40,999 bases of DNA from the NCBI GenBank assembly GCA_903772945.1, contig CAICTM010000973.1:1-40999 (forward strand), read 5' to 3'. The notes beneath the pieces are model-generated. The model ran no database searches, was not told where the DNA came from, and saw nothing but the letters and a program-made list of their open reading frames with translations. The position numbers and the translations under genes were made by a program. Within the stretch, counting starts at the first letter, position 1, and each line of letters begins with the position of its first letter. This DNA is from Seminavis robusta (taxonomy: Eukaryota; Bacillariophyta; Bacillariophyceae; Naviculales; Naviculaceae). Shown piece by piece: positions 30,626 to 40,158 of the stretch.

Positions 30626-31931
30626 GTTGTTCATCCCATGGACATCCCTTTTCATGGACATACTTCAGGACGTTTAAGCCTCCATATCCAGCAGCTTTGC
30701 AGGATGTGTGTTCATCCCAAGAACACCCATTTTCATGGGCATATTTCAGGGTCTCCATATGGCCATTTTCAGCAGCACTGTTGCATGTGTGTGCATTCCA
30801 TGGACATTCATTTTCATGAGCGTATTTTAAGCACAGCAAATGGCCACCTGCAGCAGCACGCATGCATGTGCCCTCATCCCATGGACAGTTGTTCTTGTGA
30901 GCATATTTTAGTAGTTCCAAAACGCCAAATCCAGCGGCATTGCAGCATGTTTCTGGGTTCCAAGGACAGCCATTTTCATGAGCATATTTTAGGATATCCA
31001 AGTGGCCATTTTCAGCAGCATTGCTGCAGGTGTATGCATCCCATGGACAACCGTTTTCATGGGCATATTTTAGCACCTCCAGATGGCCGAACCTGCCAGC
31101 AGTGCAGCATGTTAATGAATCCCACAGACATCCATTTTCGTGGGCATACTTTAGGCATTCCAAGTGCCCATTCTCAGCAGCGTTGCAGGATGTCCTTGAA
31201 TTCCAAGAACACCCATTTTCATGGGCATATTTGAGGCATCCAAGATGTCCATTTTCAGCGGCTCTACTACATGTACGGTTGTCCCATGGACAACCATTTT
31301 CATGAGCAAATTTCAGGCATTCCAGATGACCATTTTTGGCAGCAAACATGCAAGTGGCTTCTTCCCATGGACATGCATTTGCATAGAGATACTTTAAGAT
31401 ATCCAACTGCCCATTCCGAGATGCATGGCTGCTTGTGCGATAATGCCATGGACAGCCACACTCATGGGCATACTTTAAAACTTCCAAATGACCATTTGCT
31501 GCAGCATTATCACATGTTCTTTCTGACCAAACAAAGCCTTTTTCTATGGCCCATTGAATAATGACAAGACTACCCAATTTGGCTGCTTTGGCACAGACGT
31601 CAAAATCTCCTCGAGTGCCAGTGGGGCTGTAGGCATACCAATACTCGGCAGTGGACAGATTGGAGAAAGTTGATCCATAGAAAGTGTCTGTAGGGGTTGC
31701 AGAATTCTCAAACCAACTGTCGTCATCTCCAATTTTGATTTTTGGAGGATCTTTGACAGTTACACAAAAGGCTTTGTAGAGATGATTCATTCTGTGGCAG
31801 ACTGGCGCCACAAACGCATACTGTCCGAAGCCGACGAAAGGTAGAATTTTCTTGATCCAAACATCTGTTTGATTCATGAAGTCATCAGCACAGTTGGTCG
31901 TTTCAGACTGTGCCTCCCTTTCTGCATTCAT
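30513..31931 (-). CDS. CPW-type ankyrin repeat protein, frameshifted near its end
   Basis: ATG 31931, single exon, 472 aa as read to TAG/TGA at 30513. Residues 1 to about 110 form a non-repeat N-terminal region (DDFMNQTDVWIKKILPFVGF, VAPVCHRMNHLYKAF) that resembles the F-box-like cap seen before such repeats in protists. From about 110 there are roughly 13 units of about 27 residues, of the form GHLECLKYAHENGCPWDxxTC. The last about 42 residues, after CPWDEQ, leave the pattern; the pattern resumes in another frame (30394-30625). The intact gene would therefore end at 30394. Function is presumably protein binding. It is divergent from NFU1, with about 275 bp between start codons. It is related to the fragment at 795-1610 (TRP rather than TYR before the ARENG/AHENG position there). 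Confidence 0.8.
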   Translation of the reverse strand: MNAEREAQSETTNCADDFMNQTDVWIKKILPFVGFGQYAFVAPVCHRMNHLYKAFCVTVKDPPKIKIGDDDSWFENSATPTDTFYGSTFSNLSTAEYWYAYSPTGTRGDFDVCAKAAKLGSLVIIQWAIEKGFVWSERTCDNAAANGHLEVLKYAHECGCPWHYRTSSHASRNGQLDILKYLYANACPWEEATCMFAAKNGHLECLKFAHENGCPWDNRTCSRAAENGHLGCLKYAHENGCSWNSRTSCNAAENGHLECLKYAHENGCLWDSLTCCTAGRFGHLEVLKYAHENGCPWDAYTCSNAAENGHLDILKYAHENGCPWNPETCCNAAGFGVLELLKYAHKNNCPWDEGTCMRAAAGGHLLCLKYAHENECPWNAHTCNSAAENGHMETLKYAHENGCSWDEHTSCKAAGYGGLNVLKYVHEKGCPWDEQHAFLLLEMAVWTPSNMPMKMDVHGIKTHASVLLFMAS

Positions 31932-32206
31932 CTGCTCAGCTGCTTAGCATCAATAATTCAGATGAGGCAGGCACTCTTAGTCCGTGTAGGTACTGGTAGA
32001 GTATCTTGCTTGGGACTTGTGTCTTCTCTGAGAGGCATCGAAGGAGGCTTCTCTCCACTTACTTTTTTTTAAGAATTCCAAAATCTTTGATACAGGCTGG
32101 ATGGCTTATTCCTTGCATCCAGTCGTTAGGCAACGTCATTTCGTGATTGAAGTCTTCGACCTCTGTTGCATTCTCACAACCTCCAGCCAAATCAAAAGGG
32201 ACGACC

Positions 32207-33168
32207 ATGAAGAAGGCGGCAACAACGATGATGAACTCCACCAGGGTATTGCGGGCACTCTCTGCAGCAACCGGCAGAGGTCGTTCCTCGTCTGTGCTGT
32301 TGGCCACTGGTCGCTCTGTGTCTCATTTGGTAGCAAATACGACTCCTGGCCAGACGAGGAGTACCATACGCCCACAACCTGTCGTATCGGTTCCATCCCG
32401 ATCCATCTTTGTCCAATCCGTCGAGACACCCAATCCAGAATCCCTCAAGTTTGTCCCCACCGGTATCGTCGTCTTGCCCGACGGCGATGTCAATGGCTTT
32501 TTTGTGAGCAAGAGCGATCCTCAGGAATCCATTCTACGATCGCCTTTGGCCAAGCAGTTGTTTCAAATTGACGGAGTCAAGGCGGTCTATTTGGGTGCCG
32601 ACTTTGTCACCATTACCAAGGTGGCTCGATCTCCCTGGAAGTCAATGCGACCGCAAATTCTAGATGTCTTGATGAACTTTTTTGACGAGGACGTCCCGGC
32701 ACTCCTCGATCAACCCGAATTTATTGACACCACCATTCTCGACGACGACGATGAAATAGTGGCCATGATCAAGGAATTGATTGAATCCAGAATTCGACCG
32801 GCAGGTATGTGCATGCTATTTTTGCATTGATTTCGACAACTCTATTTATTCCATGTTCTAACACATTTTTAATTGGATTTACATGGGCAGTGCAAGAGGA
32901 TGGTGGCGATATCCGATATGTCAGTTTCGAAGAGGAAACTGGACTCTGTACGGTGGAACTGGCAGGTTCCTGTGTTGGTTGCCCTTCCTCCAGTGTCACA
33001 TTGAAACAGGGCGTGGAAAATATGTTACAGCACTATGTGCCCGAAGTGACGGCTGTGGTTGCACTGGAAGAAGAAGTTGAAGAGTCAGAGGAAGCACCGC
33101 AAGAGGAAAAGAAACAGAAGACCTACGAGGAACGCTTGGCGGCGGCGGGAATTCCGTTCAGCGACTGA
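32207..33168 (+). CDS. NFU1: mitochondrial Fe-S cluster scaffold NFU1
   Basis: Carrier/scaffold that passes 4Fe-4S clusters to mitochondrial targets such as lipoate synthase and respiratory enzymes. Exons 32207-32804 and 32891-33168 flank an 86-bp GT-AG intron (32805-32890) that splits [11 protein letters not shown]; 876 nt, 291 aa. ATG 32207 is the first in-frame Met and opens a basic, Ser/Thr/Arg-rich presequence ([20 protein letters not shown]) typical of mitochondrial import. Nfu N-domain: [18 protein letters not shown], then [19 protein letters not shown] and FVTITK. NifU C-domain: [25 protein letters not shown], and the cluster-binding CVGC (Cys about 227 and 230) in [20 protein letters not shown]. 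The acidic/lysine-rich C-terminal tail (about 40 residues) is longer than in animal NFU1. Confidence 0.93.
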
Positions 33169-33644
33169 AGCAATCATGCAAAACATGCGTGTACAAACGT
33201 ACTCAATCTACAACCATTCCGTGAACCCCGCACAACATTTCTCGGTGGGCTTACATTTAGAAAATCTTTACTGGTACCAATATCTTTCTTGTGGTTCCAT
33301 TTTACCACCACTTGTGAAACTGCTACTAGCTACCGGTAGAGCAACACAGGCAGCAGAATACCTACCGCATCGTCCCGTAACATATCCGTACCGGTACGAC
33401 TGTATGACGCAGGACCTCGCGTTGAAAACCGCAGCCGGAACATTTTTGACAACTCTGCTGCTTGATTCGTACCGCGAGGCAACAATTTTAAAAGATATCG
33501 TCGTCGAATGATGAATGATGAATCCACAGCCAAACCTCCCTCACAATCCACAGCAAGAGAAGCCTCCAAGAGACCCTCCTCTCTGTTCGTTCTGCTCCAC
33601 TATCTGCTGTTGCTGTTGGTGTGTCCTCTCGTTGCATCTGAGCC
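33169..33644. other. intergenic, no supported gene
   Basis: Downstream of NFU1. Frame 33059-33511 is a shadow of the NFU1 end and its 3' flank. GGTACCGG-type short palindromes occur near 33269 and 33389. Nothing else was recognised. Confidence 0.4.
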
Positions 33645-36124
33645 GTGGCCTACAAGATCAATATGTCGAAAGTGAAAGCGAAAGTGGAATCACTCTTCCC
33701 CAGCCTACCAGGCTTTGATCCGCACTCCACTTGGGCAAGGATTTCACTCCTACCCGGGACTTTGTGGAGCAGCTTGTGGACAATCACATTGCTTATCTGG
33801 ATGGCTTGTTCGAGAAAGAGAAGCTTCCTCCGGGATGCGTCAGTCGAGACTTCTTTGAAGAATCTGTCCTGAAGTTTCTTTGTTCCAAAAGACGACAACA
33901 CACCCCTTTTAGCCGCGAAGGATTGATCATGCTCCTCATGATGATTTTCAAGCACAATGTAACAGGCAGCGTACAAAGGGCATTGGATATTTACGATAGC
34001 TTTGACCTCTCTGCTGTTCACGAGCACTTGTATCCGGTTCGATCAACATTGGCCCAACAAATAAAGAAATTCTCCTATGACGTTGAGAATGGCACCGTGG
34101 CTATTCAGGCTTGGAAACATGGATATGAACTACTTCCCTTGCAGAGTGTCTTCCCCATGGCAATCATACACTACAATAAGCACTTTTCTGGAAAAGTAGT
34201 CAGAACAAAACGCGCCGAGGAACTGGCTGGTCACATGAGAAGCAGCAAGATTGGTATCTCGGGAAGAAAGGGAATACTTGGATGTTTGGTCCGGTACAAA
34301 CCCCATCTTCAAGATCAGACCAATGCACAAGCTTCTGCTAAAAGACAAACCAATGGACTATTGACAGGCCCATCAATTCATCAGATTGCTCCTCAGAACC
34401 CAACAACATGCCGGGAACCGTCGGGTGCCAATGATGATCACATGTTCCAGCTCAAAGAAGCATTGCTAGGCTGTCATCCAGCCAAACTTTTTCTTGTGGC
34501 CGCCTCAAAAGATCCCAAGGAACTCGATGAGATTGAAAAGATTGCAAAAGAACTGATTGCATGTGTCAAGACAACAAAGGCCATGCTGGGAGTATCCGAA
34601 GACAACAAGACTGAAGCCAGCAAAAGTCTCAACAGCGGTCAGAAACATGTCACTGGCAGTGAAAACCGCGATGCTGGCAAGGACAAGGCTTCGGAACTGC
34701 AGGAGACGCGCCCAGACAAGAAGCATGCCTCACTCGGTGAAAACACTGAAGATGACAAGAAACAGGCCACGAAACAGCATCAGGATCGGCGAGACAAAGA
34801 CGAGAAAGTCCCTGACGCCAAGAATAGCACAACGAGCCATCAAACCACTCACCATGTTGTTACAGAGAACGAATCCAATGGCAGCGAATCCAACGATGCT
34901 GTCATTCAACCGCCTTGAGAAGGGCCCCATCAGGAATCCATGGAGGAAGCTGGCAGTGGTGATCTACCAATGGAGGATTGTGGGCTGAATCTGCCAGCCT
35001 CTCATGACACTGGTGTTTCGAAGAATAAATCCACTGACGATGGCACTGTTCCTTGTCAAGAAGGTGTGGAAACTACTGGACTAGTAGCTGTGAACAAGAA
35101 TGTTTTTGGGCTTATCCGGCCAGCGTCTACTGACACTAAGAACCAATCCAACGACAATGACATGCATCAACCTCGAGATGGGTCAGGTCTGGAAACGGAC
35201 AAGCTGGTTTCTGCCACCGCAGACCAGCCGGTTGCTGCCTCACCGTTTAGCAACCAAATTGACCGGAAGCGTGTTGCCAACGAAGAGCTTGAGTCGACAC
35301 CCTCAAAACGATGATCTGTTTCTCATTCGGCGGTTCCCGATAGCCAAGCTGCTACCACCAGCCCTGATCTTTCTACTGGCCAAGCGTCTGATCATTCGGC
35401 TTTTACCAATAGTCGAGCTTCTACCAGCAGCCCTGGCCTTTCTAGTGGCCAAGCGGACAATATTGCTGGTGTTTCGGAAGTTCCCGATATTCGAGCTTCT
35501 ACTGGCAGCCCCGATGACCAAGCGGACAATGACGTTGATCGTTCGGTGGTTCCCGATAGCCGCAGCCCTGGCCTTTCTACTGACAAAGCCCACAACAATG
35601 TTGATTATTGCAGCCCTGATCATTTGGCGGTTCCCGAAGCACGTCGCGTTGCAGAAGCTGGGAAACTGGCAACTAGCCAGCTCTTGCACTCTCGCATTGG
35701 GGTAACTCGAAAGGAAATCAACCAGGACCAAGCCTGGAAATCTATTGGGCTCACGAAAAAGTTTGGATCTGGTGCTGGACTTGCCCCCAACAAGGCGTAC
35801 CTGTCTGTGGAGGCTGGCTCTGTAGCCCTGGACGAGGACACTCCTGGAATGCTGACAGTTACGTTTCTGCTTCCAGGGCCAGAACGCATCAAGGTGAAAG
35901 AGCAACTTGAGTCTCTGGGGCAAAACCCTATTGCCCTCTTTTGGACAGAGGCCCAGCTTGAATCCAGCGAGAGACTCTGGCACTACATTGGCCATTACCA
36001 GTGCGCAAAGATTTGGGAGGAAGATGTTACGTTTTCTGCATCCTTTTGCTGGGAAAAGTTCAATGAAAATGTGGCCACCAAGCTGGACGAGATTGCCGCT
36101 GCTGGGGCCAGTGGCTCACACTAG
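33645..36124 (+). pseudogene. broken long gene: one frameshift and two in-frame TGA stops
   Basis: One coding frame can be followed from 33734 to 36124, interrupted only by TGA at 34916-34918 and TGA at 35312-35314. Its natural 5' part (ATG 33663, MSKVKAKVESLFPSLPGF, then DPHSTW) lies in another frame and joins if one G is missing at about 33731-33735. About 820 codons in all. The N-terminal third is a folded-looking helical region (DFVEQLVDNHIAYLDGLFEK). The middle is charged and low complexity (Lys/Asp/Glu/Thr). At about 35320-35640 there are imperfect repeats. The C-terminus is again globular (AYLSVEAGSVALDEDTPGM, ALFWTEAQLESSERLWHYIG). I do not recognise the family. The first TGA lies in CAACCGCCTTGAGAAGGGCC, parallel to CAACCTCGAGATGGGTC further on, suggesting a CGA-to-TGA change. 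Confidence 0.7.
35330..35640 (+). repeat. imperfect 66-78 bp repeats in the broken gene
   Basis: About four to five copies of a unit encoding VPDSxAxTxSPxLSxGQAxxx, starting near 35332, 35398, 35477, 35546 and 35624. Shared DNA cores are GGTTCCCGATA, GCTTCTAC and GGCCAAGCG. Copies differ by in-frame deletions, which keep the reading frame. Confidence 0.75.
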
Positions 36125-36450
36125 AGATCGACACCCTTGGGGCAAAGAAGAAATCGGTATAATTGGGCTGAAGAATCTTTCTGACAAACCAAGCTCTAAA
36201 AGAGCGGTAGGTCTCGGCGAGCTCATTTGAAGAGGTTCATGTTAGCTAGCCCGGTTGAAGGACATCATATGCTTACATATATGCATAGATATTAGAGTTT
36301 GAAGTGGCCTCTTTAAGAACAGCAAATCCAACAGGAAACAATACAGCTGCATGCCACCGAGTTGGATAACAAATTCCAACAGGATTACCACAGAGGTGCC
36401 TCCGTGGGAGTTCCTAGCCTCACTATTAGGCCATCGAATCAGTGCCAATA
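36125..36450. other. intergenic, no gene seen
   Basis: Follows the broken gene. No open frame of note. GCTAGC near 36243 and AT-rich DNA near 36270-36290. Confidence 0.4.
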
Positions 36451-36452
36451 GA

Positions 36453-36620
36453 GGAGAGGTGCAAACGATCGAATGAATGATAGTAGAGGTGCAAACGATC
36501 GATCGAACGATTGAATGATACTACTAGTAGTATTAATAGTAGAGGTGCAAACGATCGAATGAATGATAGTAGAGGTGCAAACGATCGATCGAACAATTGA
36601 ATGATAGTAGAGGTGAAAAC
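36453..36620. repeat. tandem repeat array, about 30-bp unit, AGAGGTGCAAACGATCG
   Basis: The core AGAGGTGCAAACGATCG starts at about 36455, 36485, 36541 and 36571, with a degraded copy at about 36608. Copies come in pairs 30 bp apart, and the pair itself is duplicated at 86 bp, with an ACTACTAGTAGTATTAATAGT spacer (about 36520-36540). The units contain the palindrome CGATCGATCG. Confidence 0.85.
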
Positions 36621-36684
36621 GAGACAGAGGAGAGGTGCATCGCAATATCGCAATGGTGTGTTTTGAGTCTTGTTATCTCAAAAA

Positions 36685-37203
36685 AGTAATCACTTCTGTT
36701 AAGTCTTTGTTTGAGTCCTTTAAATCCACCATGCTGATAGAATATTGGTAGCCCACCAAGTGATCACTTTTGTTAAATCTTGTTTGAGTCCTTTAATTAA
36801 GTCCACTAGTGTTCCGTTTAGTCATTTGTTTAGTGCTCTGGGTAGACAGGTCCAAATGACTAAAGAACTGACTAAATTGTTTAGTCCGAGATTTAGTCAT
36901 CTGCTGGTAGACACCACCATTACTAAAGGATAATGACTAAATCTTGAACTAAACAACCACCTAAAGGATTCCTTTAGTCACTACTTTAGTCCCTCCAGTA
37001 GAGACCGGCCTTAGTCGGTACATTCACTCACCGACTAACCGGCCTCCCTTTAGTCCGTGAACCAACATTTCGACTAAAGGCTTTAGTCCGTATGACGTTT
37101 AGTTGCTTGGGTAGACACCACCCCAAGAGACTAAACTATGGACTAAACTACAAAATATGGCTTAGTCGCTACTTTAGTCGCTCTGGTAGAGACCGGCCTT
37201 AGA
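36685..37203. repeat. GACTAAA/TTTAGTC-rich repeat cluster
   Basis: A direct repeat of about 45 bp (AAGTAATCACTTCTGTTAAG at 36685 and a relative at 36759) is followed by many GACTAAA or TTTAGTC words from 36797 to 37180. Two larger units end in the same sequence, GGTAGAGACCGGCCTTAG, at about 36997-37014 (AGTAGAGACC variant) and 37185-37202; each is preceded by GCTACTTTAGTC or CTACTTTAGTC. Each unit also has a GGGTAGACA motif (36840, 37109). It looks like a duplicated non-autonomous element, but I found no clear termini. Confidence 0.7.
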
Positions 37204-37210
37204 ACATTTT

Positions 37211-37755
37211 TCCTCGTTCAATCTCTGAGTGATTTGCAGCCCTATGGTTTGGAAGAAGAATAGCCAGCTTAGCCAGTGGCACTGGCTAGCCTAGCTAGCT
37301 AGAGCCAAAAGAATCCTATTATTTCAAAATTGCAAGGGCATTTCGCCTTGGCAATCTGTGAACATCGACTGCTACGACATGGGTTAGAGTGGACTATGAG
37401 AAGTCTTGGGTTCCAGATAAGGAGGGCAGAATGCAAGAGGGTGAGCCGAACAACCGAGTGAGCAGACCAACGGCACAACCCAAGAAGAAAGAATGGCAAG
37501 AGAAAAAAGGCTGAGATAATCAAAGGGCAAAAGTCTATGGAAGAGATCAAGAGCGCCTCCATCCTGCCTTGTGCAGCTAGCTCATACGCTGTGCTACGTA
37601 CTACCAGTACGTACCCACCCATTGGCTGCAATGGACAGCTCGTACCTGTGGCCAGATAAATATTATCTTATACTCTAGCTAGTACAAGGTAAACATGTGC
37701 TGTTCCGGGAACAATCTTCTGCAAAACAAAGGTGCTTTTAGTGAAAAATTTTTAA
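37211..37755. other. intergenic, no gene seen
   Basis: Contains GCTAGCTAGCTAG-type runs (37285-37305) and an open minus frame (37299-37631) with hydrophobic residues but no recognisable family. No gene is supported. Confidence 0.35.
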
Positions 37756-37828
37756 GCTAGAAGTTGAAAGGATGGGCCCCCGCAGGGGGCTTAGAAGTTG
37801 AAAGATTGGGCCCTTGGGGCCCAACCAC
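37756..37828. repeat. two GC-rich hairpins in tandem 34-bp repeats
   Basis: AGAAGTTGAAAG occurs at about 37759 and 37793, each followed by a different GC-rich palindrome. 37776-37790 is a 6-bp stem GCCCCC/GGGGGC with loop GCA. 37806-37824 is an 8-bp stem TTGGGCCC/GGGCCCAA with loop TTG. They lie just beyond the stop of the minus-strand gene at 37837 and could form structures in its 3' UTR. Confidence 0.7.
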
Positions 37829-37836
37829 CAAGCTAG

Positions 37837-38660
37837 CTAATGGGAGTGGAACACATGGCCTTCTGGCTGGCCCTCAAAGCACTGCAGCAGAACCTCTTTC
37901 ATCTCTGGCTTTGTCTTTTTGATGGACTTTCCCAGGACCCTGGCCCAATTCTTCATGTCTGCGAAGCTTGTGGAGGAGTCCAACAGCTTGGCTTTGGTCA
38001 GACCGCCTTGCTTTGGAGCAGCCTTTCTCTTTCCAGTGGCATGTTGATTGATGGCGGCCATCTGAACCAGCATACCCCCCTGTCTGAGCAAAGCTTTGGC
38101 ATGCTGTGGCCTCAGCCTACCCCTGAGACCAGCGTTGCCCTGCCCCATCATGTTGAAGTGCATTTGATCGAATGATTCGGCAGCAAGCTCGGCAACGTTG
38201 TCCGTGTTGGCGGCGCTACCATAGTGTTCCATCTAAGAAGCGCATTTTAGCCACCCAATTTACCAGTGCTTTGTACTCAGTTTTTTTGAAGAATCCAACC
38301 ACTGGTTGACCACACTGACCTGATAGAGGGACATGGGGGTCTGGTTCCTGCTCCAATTGTTCTGAGGGCCGTGCATGGTGGGTGGGCTGGCAGATTGTGG
38401 TGTTGTCCTGCTGTCTCCTGGCAGCCTGATCCCCGGAGGCGTGGTTGGATTGACCACTGAAGCAATGGGCGCAACTGTGATGGCTGGGGCCACTGGAGAC
38501 ACTGAAGATCCAGTCTGGATGAGGGTGTCAATCTGTTGGTTGACTGTCTGCCAGTCCTTGCACCTGCCATAGGAAATCCCAATAGGCTCATTGTAGCTTT
38601 CGTCGACCACATTGGGGAAGTCACACTCATCGTCTTGCGATAAGTACCTCTGTGGCTACT
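37837..38660 (-). CDS. split unknown gene, 5' end unresolved
   Basis: Two same-frame open stretches are separated by two stops that fall inside an 87-bp GT-AG interval (38233-38319: donor CAG/GTCAGT, acceptor CTTCTTAG). Splicing joins MSLYQ directly to MEHYGSAANTDNVAEL in phase 0. Exon 2 is 37837-38232 and ends FHSH TGA. The upstream exon is 38320 to about 38660. The upstream exon has no early in-frame ATG (VVDESYNEPIGISYG is preceded by DDECDFPN), so another 5' exon is likely. A Pro/Thr/Ser-rich linker (NPTTPPGIRLPGDSRTTPQS) precedes a basic C-terminal part (NQHATGKRKAAPKQGGLTKA) and a helical end (EMKEVLLQCFEGQ). No family recognised. Exon 2 alone starts with ATG and could be read as a separate 131-aa protein. 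Confidence 0.5.
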
Positions 38661-38757
38661 GAATACGGATTACGATGAATACAGCTTCCTCGGATTGCGA
38701 TGAAAGCGGCTATATCCTCGGCTTGCGGTAAGTACCTCTGTGGCTACTGAATACGGA
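38630..38757. repeat. direct repeat of about 30-40 bp, 87 bp apart
   Basis: The string TAAGTACCTCTGTGGCTACTG followed by AATACGGA occurs at about 38640 and again at about 38727, each preceded by a TTGCGRTAAG context (CTTGCGATAAG and CTTGCGGTAAG). On the minus strand it supplies a CCACAG acceptor-like site twice, near the unresolved 5' exon of the gene at 37837-38660. Confidence 0.75.
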
Positions 38758-38760
38758 CGG

Positions 38761-39292
38761 GATGACCTCGGTTGTATGGTCTTGCTTCACTATCTCGCTC
38801 AAATTCGAAATCCTCTGGACCGTGGGTAATCCTCTGGATGCATGCTCCGTTGGTCTTTCGAAAACAACACGAAAACAACACCACGAGAGACTGATCGAGC
38901 TGACACAGAGAAAGACGGGAATCGAATCCTGTGCACGACTGACGTCAGTGGTCGGTGACATCATCGAAAAGATCGAACGATTGATTCTGATTGGCTAATG
39001 GCTCTACAGCGGTAGTGTAATGTGGCTCTACAGCGGTAGGCCGATGTCGGCACGACGGTCCGGCTGTACTTTCTGTACCAATACTTTGACCTTCTGTGGA
39101 TCGAAATACCGTGAGGGGTATCTGCTTCTACACTGAAACCTTTCTGCCGAGGTTACACAGATCCGCTGGCTTAATTGGGCGGAGAGCTCTTTGATGGCTC
39201 GAGCCCTCGCTCTTTTTTTATAAAAAAGTAACTCGTTTTATAAAAAGTACCATGCATTCTATTTTTACAATTTTAAATCAACCGTTTCATTT
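38761..39292. other. intergenic, no supported gene
   Basis: Short frames only (38762-38998 plus, 38710-38964 minus), without domains. An AT-rich block with TTTTTTATAAAAAAG-type sequence lies at 39211-39300. A tRNA-like GATTCGATTCC string at about 38920-38935 (minus) lacks a pairing stem. Confidence 0.4.
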
Positions 39293-39386
39293 AAATTGAG
39301 TCCCGCAAAAGCGACGCAGCGACGTCGCTGCGACGTCGCTGCGTCACTGCGTCGCGACGCTGCGTCGCTTTTGTGGGACTCAATTT
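39293..39386. repeat. 94-bp foldback: 29-bp inverted repeat with CpG-rich core
   Basis: 39293-39321 and 39358-39386 are reverse complements in 28 of 29 positions (one G/A difference, which would still be a G-U pair in RNA). The centre is made of GCGACGTCGCTG-like units, themselves palindromic (GCGACGTCGC). GC-rich DNA in an AT-rich setting. The structure resembles a tiny foldback transposon; no target-site duplication is certain. Confidence 0.85.
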
Positions 39387-40054
39387 GGATGCAAAAACAT
39401 TAGGCTCTTCGAAATATAGACTACTTCTCGAATCTCGTCCCCAAAATCACTCTAAGTGGCAGCCTGTTCCAAGCAGACCGATTCCCAACAGGACCAAGCC
39501 GAGTTGTGTTCGACATCAGATAGTGGTTGCCGAGAGTCGTGCCCTTGGCTACGGCCACGAGCAGCCTCCTCCGTTTAGAGTCCCTAAAGGAGGACGATGG
39601 GGTACAAATACGGAACGCAAACAAATGGTGCCACAGCAAGCAGGTAGGTGTGCTCTGGTGTGCTGTCTGTGCGGCCTGACCTGTACCGTATGTTGTGTTG
39701 GCTTTTAACAAACGCCGTGCGTATACTATGCCTCCTGAGCGATCGGACCGTTTACGATCCCAGTGTCTACAATAATTGGCACGGGACAAGAGTATTTCCA
39801 AGAGGAAGAGTTTTCGGAAAACATGGACGAAACCAAGAGACGGTTGGCCGCGCCGTGTGCGTTTGTGGTGGCTCGGATGTTTTCGGGGTCAAATACGAGG
39901 CCCTGATGAATTGTGGACCTTCTGTGTGTGTTGACGAACGAATGGTGGTGTCAGGGCATAACTTCAGAAACTATAGGTAACAATATTATATCCTAACCAT
40001 CATGATAAATGCAATAATGAATGTGTCTGCATGCATGTAAGACCTCCAGTCCAA
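39387..40054. other. possible gene remnant, not called
   Basis: The plus frame 39445-39645 reads as plausible coding sequence (VAESRALGYGHEQPPPFRVP) but has no ATG before it and runs into the hairpin upstream. A GTAGGT donor-like site at about 39642 could join to CGATCGGACC (after CCTGAG) near 39740, giving IGPFTIPVSTIIGTGQEYF and a stop near 39905. Nothing is recognised, so this is left as a note. Confidence 0.3.
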
Positions 40055-40100
40055 GCGCTATCAAACCCCAAGGGAAATCCTTCTTGGGGGTGTCATTCGC
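40055..40100 (-). promoter_or_regulatory. SECIS-like stem-loop in the MsrB 3' UTR
   Basis: On the minus strand, 59 bases after the TAA, the order is GCGA-ATGA, CACCCCCAAG, AA, GGATTTCC, CTTGGGG TT, TGAT, AGCGC. This has the parts of a eukaryotic SECIS: the ATGA ... TGAT quartet, helix II (CCCCAAG with CTTGGGG, about 10 nt after ATGA), unpaired AA in the apical loop, and a mini-stem GGA/TCC above it, as in type II SECIS. GCG/CGC pair below the quartet. Read by eye, not folded. Confidence 0.75.
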
Positions 40101-40158
40101 GGTCAGATTAGAACGATCGAGCCTTGCATGAATTGCATGCTCCTTTTCGACTCCCTAC

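Noticed and set aside
34916..35314. The two in-frame TGAs read as selenocysteine
   Set aside because: No selenoprotein family, no redox motif around either codon and no SECIS-like element seen downstream. A CGA-to-TGA mutation is simpler.
35100..35705. 201-codon frame rich in LLP/ALAFLL opposite-phase repeats
   Set aside because: Out-of-frame reading of the repeats in the broken gene; the in-frame reading gives the coherent VPDS/SPGLS units.
38918..38940. tRNA T-arm-like GATTCGATTCC on the minus strand
   Set aside because: The five-base stem does not pair, and no anticodon or acceptor arm is present.
39421..39801. 126-codon minus frame near the foldback
   Set aside because: Starts with ATG but has no domain and no coding-like composition. 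The plus-strand reading is equally weak.
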